This document shows, one piece after another, positions 56,215 through 64,000 of a stretch of DNA of 64,000 nt. Under the pieces are notes generated by a model that saw only the letters and a list, made by a program, of their open reading frames with translations, was not told the DNA's origin and ran no database searches. Position numbers and translations under genes: made by a program. The number at the start of each line of letters is the position of its first letter. Within the stretch, counting starts at the first letter, position 1. The DNA comes from Janthinobacterium sp. TND4EL3 (GTDB taxonomy: Bacteria > Pseudomonadota > Gammaproteobacteria > Burkholderiales > Burkholderiaceae_D). The DNA lies in the NCBI RefSeq assembly GCF_900156175.1, contig NZ_FTMV01000002.1, positions 1 to 64,000 on the forward strand, read 5' to 3'.

Positions 56215-57426
56215 ATGACCAATATTCGCACCAATGAAGCGGTAGTTAAAGAGCAAGAGCCAGACAGTAGCGGTGCCATTGATGCTATGAGTTTACTGCT
56301 AATTTTTGCAAAGCATAAAAGATATATTATTGGTCTTCCTTTGGTGGCTGCAGTGCTAGCATTTGGAATGAGCTTCCTGCTTCCCAATGTCTATAATGCA
56401 GATACTCGCCTCCTTCCACCTCAACAGTCTCAAGGAGGAGCCGCTGCATTTCTTTCCCAGTTAGGTGGAGTTGCCGCGGCTGTATCAGGTGCTGGAGGAA
56501 TTAAAAATCCGAATGATGTATACATCGGTATGTTGAAAAGCCGTGCTATAAAAGACAAAATAATAGAAAAATATGATCTCAAGGTGGCTTATGGCACCGA
56601 CTCTCTGGAAACAGCTCGCATAAAGTTAGAAGAAAACACGTTGATTGTTGCAGGTAAAGATGGATTAATATCCATTGACGTGATGGATAGTAATCAGGAA
56701 CGTGTTGCCAAATTGGCTAATTCCTACGTGGATGAGTTATTGACACTAACTAAAACTCTTGCCGTAACAGAAGCATCAAAAAGAAGATTGTTCTTCGAGC
56801 AGCAGCTTGAAATATCAAAAAATAAGTTGGCTGAGGTAGAAATGGAGTTAAAGCGCACTCTCGATACTAAAGGAGTCATCAGCGTCGACGGCAACAGCAA
56901 AGCAATCGTGGAAACCGTTGGTCGCTTACGTGCGTTGATCTCTGCAAAGGAGATCGAACTCAGCTCCTTAAGTGCATTTATCACGCCGAGCAATGCTGAC
57001 TATAAGCGTGTACAGCAATCGTTGATCAGCTTGCGCAGTGAGTTGGCCCGGCTTGAAAATGGTCGTCCCGATACTGGTACCTATACTGAAAAAGTCGCTG
57101 AAAACCCTGAGGGGTTGCAGAATATCAGGCTTTTGCGTGACGTCAAATATTATCAGATGCTGTACGAGTTGCTGGCAAAGCAGTATGAGGCTGCGCGACT
57201 CGAAGAAGCGAAAGATCCTGCCATCATCCAAGTCCTTGATGTAGCCAAAGTACCGGAACGGAAAAGCAAGCCGCGGCGTTTGAATATTGCTATTTTTGCC
57301 TTTCTTGGGACATTATTTTTCACGATTATCGTGATCTTTTTGCGTGATGCCAGTCGTGAGATATCGAGAGATCCATTGCGTGATTCTCAAATGCGTGAAT
57401 TAAAGTCGCATCTGCGGTTCTGGTAA
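56215..57426 (+). CDS. Polysaccharide chain-length determinant (Wzz family)
   Basis: 403 residues. A first membrane helix lies at about 37-56 (YIIGLPLVAAVLAFGMSFLL) and a second near 357-378 (LNIAIFAFLGTLFFTIIVIF), preceded by the Pro/Lys motif VPERKSKPRR. The long helical periplasmic region between them is typical of Wzz/PCP proteins. No tyrosine-kinase domain is attached. It sets polymer length with the Wzy-like protein downstream. There is no clear ribosome-binding site before ATG 56215. It shares one base with the next start (TAATG). Confidence 0.9.
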   Translation: MTNIRTNEAVVKEQEPDSSGAIDAMSLLLIFAKHKRYIIGLPLVAAVLAFGMSFLLPNVYNADTRLLPPQQSQGGAAAFLSQLGGVAAAVSGAGGIKNPNDVYIGMLKSRAIKDKIIEKYDLKVAYGTDSLETARIKLEENTLIVAGKDGLISIDVMDSNQERVAKLANSYVDELLTLTKTLAVTEASKRRLFFEQQLEISKNKLAEVEMELKRTLDTKGVISVDGNSKAIVETVGRLRALISAKEIELSSLSAFITPSNADYKRVQQSLISLRSELARLENGRPDTGTYTEKVAENPEGLQNIRLLRDVKYYQMLYELLAKQYEAARLEEAKDPAIIQVLDVAKVPERKSKPRRLNIAIFAFLGTLFFTIIVIFLRDASREISRDPLRDSQMRELKSHLRFW

Positions 57427-58634
57427 TGTCATCTATTGTTTTACGTAACGCAATTTATCGAAAAAGTTTCAAATTTTTCGTGGTAGCGCTTGGCCTGCTT
57501 GCCGGTCCAGGAGTTTTGTTCACCTTGCCATATATATTAGGACCGATAGAATACGCGAATTTCGCAAAGATGCTGGCCGTTTCACAGTTAATTTCGATTG
57601 TGGGTACTGTCGGACTTGAAGTTGCATGTCCACGTTTAGGAGTAAAGGTACCGATTGCAACTAGGCATGCTGTAATTACGACTTTGCTGGCAGCATTTTT
57701 TTTGTATTTTCTCTCGCGTAGTCTTTCTACGCCGCAATATATTTTGGCAGTTATAGCCGCTCTTTGTAATACCCTGAACGCCATCTATCAGTCGTATCTG
57801 GTATTTTCAGGCCGGACCATGAGTTACGGAATATCTGGTGCCGCCAAGGCCATCACAATATTGCTTGTACTAATTTTATTCTTACATGCAGGATTTGATG
57901 CTGGAGTGGCATGGTCGGTTGCTTCGGTGATTGCACTGATGATTGCCACATATTTTATGGTATATGAGCGCGACAGGATGAAAGTAGATGATAATCCGGC
58001 CAACACCAACCTTGCGGCTATCTTTAAATTGGGACTACCATTGGCAGTTATATACGGGACGGCGACTCTGCCGTTTGTGCTAGATCGAGTTGTTGCGCAG
58101 TCACATCTTTCGTCAATAGAATTTGCCAGATATGCGGTCGCGGTCACTTGGGCCGTTCCACTAGTGTATGTTGGAAATGTTTTTCAGCAATTTATAATTG
58201 CAGAGAGCGATGAGGAACTTTTTTCGAAATTTGCAAAATTCGCTACGATACTTTTTGTTCTAGAAGTATGTTATGCGATGCTGATAGTCATGCTGATCCT
58301 GATCGGTGTAAAAATTCCATATTTCACTTCGCCGACCGACTTTTTTTCATATTGGGGGCCTATTGTTTCTGTGTACGGGATTTATTCGGCCTTTGCATTT
58401 CCTGCAGCCGCGCTCATTCAAAAGAGCTTTGCAGTCAAAGAGATAGCGAAATTGGCCGCCTTGACAGCAATATTTGTCGGATTTTCAAGTGTTTTATTGT
58501 ATGTATTCAGTAAATTCGCGGATGGTGCTGGGATTGCTGCACCAATTGTTTGCTCTCTTATTTTTGGTTTGGCATCCATTCTTCCTCGGTTATATTCCGT
58601 ATGCAAACATATATCGACAAAAAAAATAGCTTGA
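57426..58634 (+). CDS. Wzx-like flippase (polysaccharide transporter)
   Basis: 402 residues with about twelve hydrophobic helices, such as FFVVALGLLAGPGVLFTLPY and ISIVGTVGLEVACPRLGV. The composition and topology match the MATE-like Wzx/PST flippases, which are poorly conserved in sequence. It would carry the lipid-linked repeat unit to the periplasmic side. It is AT-rich. The start overlaps the Wzz stop and the end overlaps the next gene by 34 bases. Confidence 0.83.
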   Translation: MSSIVLRNAIYRKSFKFFVVALGLLAGPGVLFTLPYILGPIEYANFAKMLAVSQLISIVGTVGLEVACPRLGVKVPIATRHAVITTLLAAFFLYFLSRSLSTPQYILAVIAALCNTLNAIYQSYLVFSGRTMSYGISGAAKAITILLVLILFLHAGFDAGVAWSVASVIALMIATYFMVYERDRMKVDDNPANTNLAAIFKLGLPLAVIYGTATLPFVLDRVVAQSHLSSIEFARYAVAVTWAVPLVYVGNVFQQFIIAESDEELFSKFAKFATILFVLEVCYAMLIVMLILIGVKIPYFTSPTDFFSYWGPIVSVYGIYSAFAFPAAALIQKSFAVKEIAKLAALTAIFVGFSSVLLYVFSKFADGAGIAAPIVCSLIFGLASILPRLYSVCKHISTKKIA

Positions 58635-59899
58635 CGTGTTTGCTGATAATATTATTTATCTATATTGCATCACAAACGTCTGGAACATATTCCTTGCTGG
58701 CAGCGCCGTTGCTGATGCTTTATCTGGCAAAGCGGGCCACGCAGCAAGGTATTCAATTCAACCAGAATCCGGCTCTGTTGCTGATTGTATTCGCCTTCAT
58801 CATTATGTTCTTTTATCTGGTAATGTTTGACTGGATTGAAGTGCAGCCATATCTGGATGTCGATGATGAAAGTCGTTCGTTTGTCATCAGAAGCGGCACC
58901 ATGTTGCTATACTCGTTGATGCTTGGTTCGTTCATTGCGCTTTCTGTCCGCTTTCCTTATTGGTCTTTGAAAATACGGGAAAATTGTTCAAGTCCTAGAC
59001 AAATTTTCGTTCTTTTTGTAATCGCATGGATTCCACTTTTATTGAATTCAGTGATTTATTTTATAGGCTATGCCGGTCGCGACTATGTTGAGGTGCATGC
59101 AGGCGGTGGGCTACTGCAATTCATGCTGAAAGGCATTTATCTTTCATTCGGCGCGGTACTGCTTATCTGTTCAAGCGCCGGGCCTGAAGAGAAAATTAGA
59201 TTTCGTCTTGTTTTATTGAGCATTGGTTATATATTTGTGTACGGACTATTTTTCAAACTACGGTCCCCATTGATATTTTATCTGCTTGTGATTTTTTTCT
59301 TTTTTGGCGAAAGATTGTCTTTTAGGTACTTTTTTTTGATTTTTTCTATAGGCGTTGTATTTTTGCTGGGTGTCGCTTTGCTCCGTGATGCCACATTGGT
59401 AGATGCTGACGATCCATTGAAAGCATTCAATATGTTGGCCAATCTCGGAGATTTTGCCGATACCTTGAATTTCGCCCGCGAATATTTGCACACGCATGGT
59501 CCACTTCTTGGTCAGAGTATCTTTGGAGGTATCTTTGGCTATGGTGATTCATTGGGAAATGAGTATGCTCGTGATGTGTCGGTTGAATATTTTGACAGTG
59601 GTGGCGGATTCGGATTTTTCATGTTTTCTGAGATTGCGATCAACTTTGGTTTCTACGGCGGAATGTCCATCCTTGGTTTGCTTGGCTTTTTCCTGATCTG
59701 GCTACATCGTTATCGTGATAGAAAACTGATTGTTATTTTCATGGCGGTCACGTTTGCTAGCGTGCTCGCATTAGTGAGGAATGACATCGGTAGCACATTC
59801 CGCGGGGTGTTATATACTCTGGTGGCCGTGGGGTTTGTGCAAATTGTTATTAATGGATATCGACCACGTTTTGAAAAAAAACAGGTATTGGAAACTTGA
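58601..59899 (+). CDS. Wzy-like O-antigen/capsule polymerase
   Basis: 432 residues from ATG 58601 (MQTYIDKKNS); this start overlaps the flippase by 34 bases, while later Met codons would remove the first helix. About eleven hydrophobic helices with a large periplasmic loop before the last ones (FAREYLHTHGPLLGQSIFGG) fit the Wzy/EpsG topology. Sequence similarity in this family is low, so the call rests on topology and place between Wzx and glycosyltransferases. It is strongly AT-rich. Confidence 0.75.
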   Translation: MQTYIDKKNSLTCLLIILFIYIASQTSGTYSLLAAPLLMLYLAKRATQQGIQFNQNPALLLIVFAFIIMFFYLVMFDWIEVQPYLDVDDESRSFVIRSGTMLLYSLMLGSFIALSVRFPYWSLKIRENCSSPRQIFVLFVIAWIPLLLNSVIYFIGYAGRDYVEVHAGGGLLQFMLKGIYLSFGAVLLICSSAGPEEKIRFRLVLLSIGYIFVYGLFFKLRSPLIFYLLVIFFFFGERLSFRYFFLIFSIGVVFLLGVALLRDATLVDADDPLKAFNMLANLGDFADTLNFAREYLHTHGPLLGQSIFGGIFGYGDSLGNEYARDVSVEYFDSGGGFGFFMFSEIAINFGFYGGMSILGLLGFFLIWLHRYRDRKLIVIFMAVTFASVLALVRNDIGSTFRGVLYTLVAVGFVQIVINGYRPRFEKKQVLET

Positions 59900-59933
59900 T
59901 TGCGCGCCATATGAAAGATGGTGACGAGATAAA

Positions 59934-61061
59934 ATGAAAATAATGAATGTTGTGCCTGATATTGGTGAAGAAGCAAATGGCGTGACGCCGGTAATTCAGG
60001 CTCTTTCCAAATGGTTGGTTAAGCTTGGTAATGATGTTGGATTGGGAACTATTAAGGCTGCTGGTGATTTTCAGGAAGTTGATGTTCAAATCGGGAAAAA
60101 ATGGCCCATTTTTTCGCGATTCGAAATATCAACTGAACTTGCTGGCAAGGTCAGTCGTGCTTCCCATGACTATGATATTGTTCATTGCCATAGTTTATGG
60201 TCGATGATTAATGTTGCGTGCGGGTATGTCGTCCCGGGAAAGCGGGCGAAACTGGTGACGTCTCCTCACGGCACACTTTCCAAGCATGCAATGAGGCGAA
60301 CCTCATTTTTGAAATCGATTTTATGGCCATTTCAACGACGTCTGCTGGAAAAATCTGATTTGCTGCATGCCACCTCAGAGGAAGAAATTGCAGATATTCG
60401 ACGTTTTGGATTTCGTGCACCGATTGCGCTGATCCCCAATGGCACCAACATTCCCGCAGTGCTGGCAAAACGGCGCTCGGAAGGGTCGCGCACCCTCCTT
60501 TTTTTGAGTCGAATTCATCCTACAAAAGGGTTGGAACAATTGTTGGAGGCATGGCAAAAGGTGAGCGACCGCCATCCGGATTGGTGCCTGGTGATCGCCG
60601 GCGTGGGTACCGATGAGTATGAAGGTCAAATCAAATTGCTCGCTACGAAATTGAAATTAGAGCGTACTGTTTTCTGTGGGCCGCTCTATGGCGAAGCGAA
60701 AGCCCAGGCTTATATTGACGCTGACCTTTTCATTCTTCCGACTTACACCGAGAACTTTGGCATGGTAGTTGCCGAGGCTTTGGCGCATGGTTGTCCCGCT
60801 ATCGTCGGCACTGGTGCGCCATGGGCCGGCCTTGTTGATCATGATTGCGGATGGTGGGAGGACAACGACGTTGCTTCATTGGTGAAGGTGTTGGATCTGG
60901 CACTGATATCATCGCCTGACCGGTTGGAAAAAATGGGGAAAAACGGACGTTCCTGGATGAACCAAGATTATAACTGGGAAAAACTGTCGGGAAAATTTGA
61001 TATCTCGTATCGCTGGTTGTTAGGAAAAGCAGATCGGCCTGAGTGGATTAAGGAGCTTTGA
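59934..61061 (+). CDS. Glycosyltransferase, GT4 family
   Basis: 375 residues from ATG 59934, preceded by GAGAT. It is a GT-B fold enzyme: the N-terminal half has HCHSLWSMINVACGYVVPGK and VTSPHGTLSKHAMRR. The C-terminal half has TLLFLSRIHPTKGLEQLLEA and the E-x7-E donor-site motif in TENFGMVVAEALAHGCPAIV. It is cytoplasmic or membrane-associated and adds one sugar to the repeat unit. Donor and acceptor are not predictable. Confidence 0.9.
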   Translation: MKIMNVVPDIGEEANGVTPVIQALSKWLVKLGNDVGLGTIKAAGDFQEVDVQIGKKWPIFSRFEISTELAGKVSRASHDYDIVHCHSLWSMINVACGYVVPGKRAKLVTSPHGTLSKHAMRRTSFLKSILWPFQRRLLEKSDLLHATSEEEIADIRRFGFRAPIALIPNGTNIPAVLAKRRSEGSRTLLFLSRIHPTKGLEQLLEAWQKVSDRHPDWCLVIAGVGTDEYEGQIKLLATKLKLERTVFCGPLYGEAKAQAYIDADLFILPTYTENFGMVVAEALAHGCPAIVGTGAPWAGLVDHDCGWWEDNDVASLVKVLDLALISSPDRLEKMGKNGRSWMNQDYNWEKLSGKFDISYRWLLGKADRPEWIKEL

Positions 61062-61063
61062 TT

Positions 61064-61957
61064 TTGAATTCATGGAAAAAACACTCAGGACCAGGTAAAG
61101 TGCCTGTCGCGGTTGTTATGATCTCGTTGAACGAGGGACATAATATGCGTGAGATTTTAGGTAACCTCGCTGGTTGGGCCGATGAAGTTTTTTTGGTAGA
61201 TAGTTATAGCTCTGACAAGACGGTTGATATCGCAATTGAACATGGAGTGCACGTTGTGCAGCGAGCATTCAAGGGATTTGGTGACCAATGGAATTTTGCT
61301 TTGACAAATCTTCCGATCACTGCGCCTTGGACCATGAAAATGGATCCGGATGAGAGACTTACCGATGCGATAAAATTTGAGATTGAAAATGCGATTGCGT
61401 CGAACAATGCTGAAATGTATTCGATTCCTATTCGCTTGCACTTTATGGGGCGCCGGTTACCTAGTGTGCTACACATGAATCGTTTGTGGAAAACAGGTAG
61501 TGCTTCTTTTAGTAATGTTGCCGCGAATGAACATGCTTTAAGTGCCGGGAGGCAGGCGCGACTCGTTGAGGAATTGATACACCTCGATAGCCCTAGTCTG
61601 GAACATTGGATTACCAAACAAAACGGATATACCACTGCTGAGGCAATTAGCCAGTTTCAAGGCAGAGCACTGACCACGCCACCGCGGCTTTTTGGCAGTT
61701 CTCTTGAGCGGCGGATGTGGGTCAAAAAGTTTTTCTGGCGTTTTCCCGGTCGGTATAAAATTTTGTTTCTATATCATCTTTTAATCATAGGTGCATGGCG
61801 TTCTGGGAAAGTTGGCTGGATATGGTCTCACTTGCGAACTGAGGTATATCGGCAATGGGAGTACAAGCACTATGAATTTTCACTTCGGGGATATATACCG
61901 CCAAAGGTGCCGCAAGGTTTTGGCAAGCCAGATCTTCGAGTCCAACAATCTAATTAA
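61064..61957 (+). CDS. Glycosyltransferase, GT2 family
   Basis: 297 residues from TTG 61064, placed eight bases after AGGAG (61051-61055). A TTG at 61058 is too close to that site. The GT-A fold is seen in VAVVMISLNEGHNMREIL, DEVFLVDSYSSDKTVDIA and the DxD-like MKMDPDERL. The C-terminal part (FFWRFPGRYKILFLYHLLII) has a hydrophobic stretch that may contact the membrane. The WaaE/KdtX-like subgroup is similar. It acts on the same repeat unit as the GT4 enzyme. Confidence 0.87.
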   Translation: MNSWKKHSGPGKVPVAVVMISLNEGHNMREILGNLAGWADEVFLVDSYSSDKTVDIAIEHGVHVVQRAFKGFGDQWNFALTNLPITAPWTMKMDPDERLTDAIKFEIENAIASNNAEMYSIPIRLHFMGRRLPSVLHMNRLWKTGSASFSNVAANEHALSAGRQARLVEELIHLDSPSLEHWITKQNGYTTAEAISQFQGRALTTPPRLFGSSLERRMWVKKFFWRFPGRYKILFLYHLLIIGAWRSGKVGWIWSHLRTEVYRQWEYKHYEFSLRGYIPPKVPQGFGKPDLRVQQSN

Positions 61958-61966
61958 TGTTAAAAA

Positions 61967-63001
61967 ATGTTTAATAATAAAATTCTCCTTATTACTGGCG
62001 GCACGGGTTCATTCGGTAATGCAGTATTGAAGCGTTTTTTGGATTCGGAAATTTCTGAAATACGGATCTTTAGTCGCGATGAGAAAAAGCAGGATGACAT
62101 GCGGAAGAAGTACAATAACCCGAAGTTGAAGTTTTATATCGGTGATGTACGTGATTTTTCGAGTGTCTTGAATGCAACCCGCGGCGTGGATTTCATCTTC
62201 CATGCCGCTGCTTTGAAGCAAGTTCCATCGTGCGAGTTCCACCCGATGGAAGCGGTCAAGACCAACATTATCGGTACGGATAATCTGCTTGAAGCGGCAA
62301 TCCAGAACAGCGTGCGTCGCGTGGTTTGCCTGAGTACCGACAAGGCGGCTTACCCGATCAATGCCATGGGTATCTCCAAGGCCATGATGGAAAAGGTCAT
62401 GGTTGCCAAGTCGCGTAATCTCGACGATGCCAAGACCGTCATTTGCGGTACCCGCTACGGTAACGTGATGGCCTCGCGCGGTTCAGTCATTCCTCTGTTT
62501 GTGGACCAGGTATTGGCAGGCAAGCCGATCACAACCACCGACCCAGCAATGACGCGCTTCATGATGACCCTCGAGGATGCGGTGGATCTGGTTCTGTATG
62601 CGTTCGAGCACGGCACCAACGGTGATATGTTCGTTCAAAAAGCTCCGGCCGCCACAGTGGAAACGCTCGTTGACGCCTTGCTGTCGATTATGAAAAAGCC
62701 GGATCACAAAGTCGATGTGATCGGAACACGCCACGGCGAAAAATTGTACGAAACCTTGCTGAGCCGCGAAGAAATGGCTGCCGCCGAGGACTTGGGCGGC
62801 TACTACCGTATTCCGCCTGACTTGCGCGATTTGAACTATGGCAAATTTGTCGAAGAGGGAGAGCAAAAGATTTCCACTTACGACGACTATAACTCGCACA
62901 ATACCGAGCGCCTGGACACGGCTGGCATGAAAAAACTGTTGATGAAGCTGGAATTTGTCCAGGCGATCGCGCGCGGCGAGTCACCGGTCGAGGAAGGTTG
63001 A
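61967..63001 (+). CDS. fnlA: UDP-GlcNAc 4,6-dehydratase/5-epimerase of L-FucNAc synthesis
   Basis: 344 residues. NAD-binding motif TGGTGSFGNAVLKRF begins at residue 10. The segments FSRDEKKQDDMRKKYNNPKL and AAALKQVPSCEFHPMEAVKT, and the catalytic STDK (123-126) in LSTDKAAYPINAMGISKAMM, are nearly invariant in FnlA/WbjB enzymes. It converts UDP-GlcNAc to the UDP-4-keto-6-deoxy-L-talo intermediate for UDP-L-FucNAc. It differs from the soluble-domain sequence of the WbpM-type gene. Its first 200 bases are AT-rich while the remainder is GC-rich, suggesting a recombination point near 62170. Confidence 0.94.
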   Translation: MFNNKILLITGGTGSFGNAVLKRFLDSEISEIRIFSRDEKKQDDMRKKYNNPKLKFYIGDVRDFSSVLNATRGVDFIFHAAALKQVPSCEFHPMEAVKTNIIGTDNLLEAAIQNSVRRVVCLSTDKAAYPINAMGISKAMMEKVMVAKSRNLDDAKTVICGTRYGNVMASRGSVIPLFVDQVLAGKPITTTDPAMTRFMMTLEDAVDLVLYAFEHGTNGDMFVQKAPAATVETLVDALLSIMKKPDHKVDVIGTRHGEKLYETLLSREEMAAAEDLGGYYRIPPDLRDLNYGKFVEEGEQKISTYDDYNSHNTERLDTAGMKKLLMKLEFVQAIARGESPVEEG

Positions 63002-63004
63002 GCG

Positions 63005-64000
63005 ATGAAGGTACTTGTTACTGGAGCGAACGGCTTTATCGGAAAGAATCTGTTGATCCATCTTCGCGAGCGTGGCATTGATAACCTCACGTTCCTGCGC
63101 GGCGATTCGCTCGATGCGCTGGATGCAAAAGTTGCGCAAGCTGAATTCATCTTTCATCTGGCCGGAGTAAATCGCCCAAAGATGGAGTCGGAATTCGAGG
63201 AAGGTAATGCCAACCTTACGCAAGCGCTGTGCGATGCGGTAAAACGCAGTGGCCGTCAGGTGCCGATCATTTATGCTTCGTCCGTTCAAGCCGAGCTGCC
63301 CAACGCCTACGGCGCCAGCAAGCGCGCGGCTGAGGATGCCTTGCGTGCCCTGGCATCCGAAATGGATGTGCCGGTGTATATCTACCGTTTGCCGAACGTC
63401 TTTGGCAAGTGGTGCCGGCCGAATTACAACTCTGCGGTGGCGACCTTCTGCCACAATATCGTCCACGGCTTACCGATCCAGATCAACAATCCGGCGTCCG
63501 AGTTGCGTCTGGTCTATGTTGATGATGTGGTTGCCGACTTCCTGAAAGTGATGGACGCGGCGCCAACCGCCGGCATGCCAGTGGAAGTGCAGCCAGTCTA
63601 TACAACGACCGTCGGCGAGATGGCCGAGCTCTTGCAGGCCTTCAAGGACAGCCGTTCGACCCACGTTACCGAACGAGTGGGCACCGGCTTTACCCGCGCT
63701 CTTTATTCGACCTACATCACGTATTTTGAGCCGGAGATGTTTTCCTATCCGCTCGTCAAACACGAAGACCCCCGCGGCATGTTTGTTGAAATGCTCAAGA
63801 CGCGCGATTCCGGTCAGTTTTCATTCTTTACAGCTCATCCTGGCATTACGCGCGGTGGACATTATCACCATACGAAGACCGAGAAATTCTTGGTTATCAA
63901 AGGCAAGGCGCGATTCTGTTTCCTGCACATCGAGAGTGGCCGCATGCATGAGCTGTGCACCAGTGCCGATGCACCGGAAGTGGTGGAAACGATTCCCGGT
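63005..64000 (+). CDS. fnlB: UDP-4-keto sugar reductase of L-FucNAc synthesis (partial)
   Basis: 332 residues are visible; the gene runs past the window end (family length about 370). The N-terminal SDR domain starts VLVTGANGFIGKNLLIHL and has IYASSVQAELPNAYGASKRA. The C-terminal part is cupin-like (YPLVKHEDPRGMFVEMLKT, GGHYHHTKTEKFLVIKGKA), the domain pair specific to FnlB/WbjC. It reduces the FnlA product before FnlC epimerises it to UDP-L-FucNAc. fnlC is expected just outside the window. ATG 63005 follows the fnlA stop by three bases. Confidence 0.92.
   Translation, partial: MKVLVTGANGFIGKNLLIHLRERGIDNLTFLRGDSLDALDAKVAQAEFIFHLAGVNRPKMESEFEEGNANLTQALCDAVKRSGRQVPIIYASSVQAELPNAYGASKRAAEDALRALASEMDVPVYIYRLPNVFGKWCRPNYNSAVATFCHNIVHGLPIQINNPASELRLVYVDDVVADFLKVMDAAPTAGMPVEVQPVYTTTVGEMAELLQAFKDSRSTHVTERVGTGFTRALYSTYITYFEPEMFSYPLVKHEDPRGMFVEMLKTRDSGQFSFFTAHPGITRGGHYHHTKTEKFLVIKGKARFCFLHIESGRMHELCTSADAPEVVETIPG

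Overview
The window is about 64 kb of chromosome from a Gram-negative betaproteobacterium, most likely Oxalobacteraceae and close to Janthinobacterium. This is inferred from the high GC, GBP-type porin, leuS-lptE-holA-proA block, HemJ, BamE/Fur/DapB neighbourhood and the style of regulators. No rRNA, tRNA, CRISPR array, insertion sequence or prophage was recognised.

Layout. 1-7434: a LysR remnant, then a porin, a PotD-type ABC importer, a nucleoside hydrolase and an adenosine deaminase, read as one uptake-and-breakdown unit for purine nucleosides. 7436-14481: an ScfR/RamB-family regulator divergent from a valine/isobutyrate operon (mmsA, acyl-CoA dehydrogenase, enoyl-CoA hydratase, 3-hydroxyisobutyryl-CoA hydrolase, mmsB). 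TTTGCA-type operator half-sites lie between them. 14667-15874: two tandem paralogous lipoproteins of unknown function. 16111-20389: HAD hydrolase, hrcA, fur, bamE, dapB and a barstar-like gene. 20444-25151: glutaryl-CoA dehydrogenase with a class III CoA-transferase and divergent LysR regulator, then a VOC protein and an AraC regulator. 25308-34899: leuS-lptE-holA-proA, hemJ, an HCCA-isomerase-like protein, REP-like repeats, an rRNA methyltransferase and a Bcr/CflA efflux pump.

35094-41053: a signalling trio consisting of an HDOD-GAF histidine kinase, a receiver-PAS-GGDEF-EAL protein and a 13-repeat Sel1 protein. 41060-46149 (minus strand): an operon of a flavin-dependent monooxygenase, an MFS transporter and a TonB-dependent receptor. 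46467-47171: a DUF4197 protein.

47472-64000: a surface polysaccharide locus. It opens with an unusual YjbH outer-membrane protein carrying a C-terminal PAP2 phosphatase. It continues with a reverse-oriented WbpM-type dehydratase, a large SLBB export protein, Wzz, Wzx, a Wzy-like polymerase, two glycosyltransferases, and fnlA and fnlB (the latter cut by the window end), which point to an L-FucNAc-containing polymer. The middle of this locus is visibly AT-rich, as is usual for horizontally exchanged O-antigen/capsule genes. The composition changes abruptly inside fnlA.

The most unusual items are the YjbH-PAP2 fusion, the HDOD-kinase/c-di-GMP/Sel1 trio, the tandem lipoprotein pair, the ScfR operator array and the mosaic fnlA. 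All functions are read from sequence motifs and family knowledge; no database search was possible.
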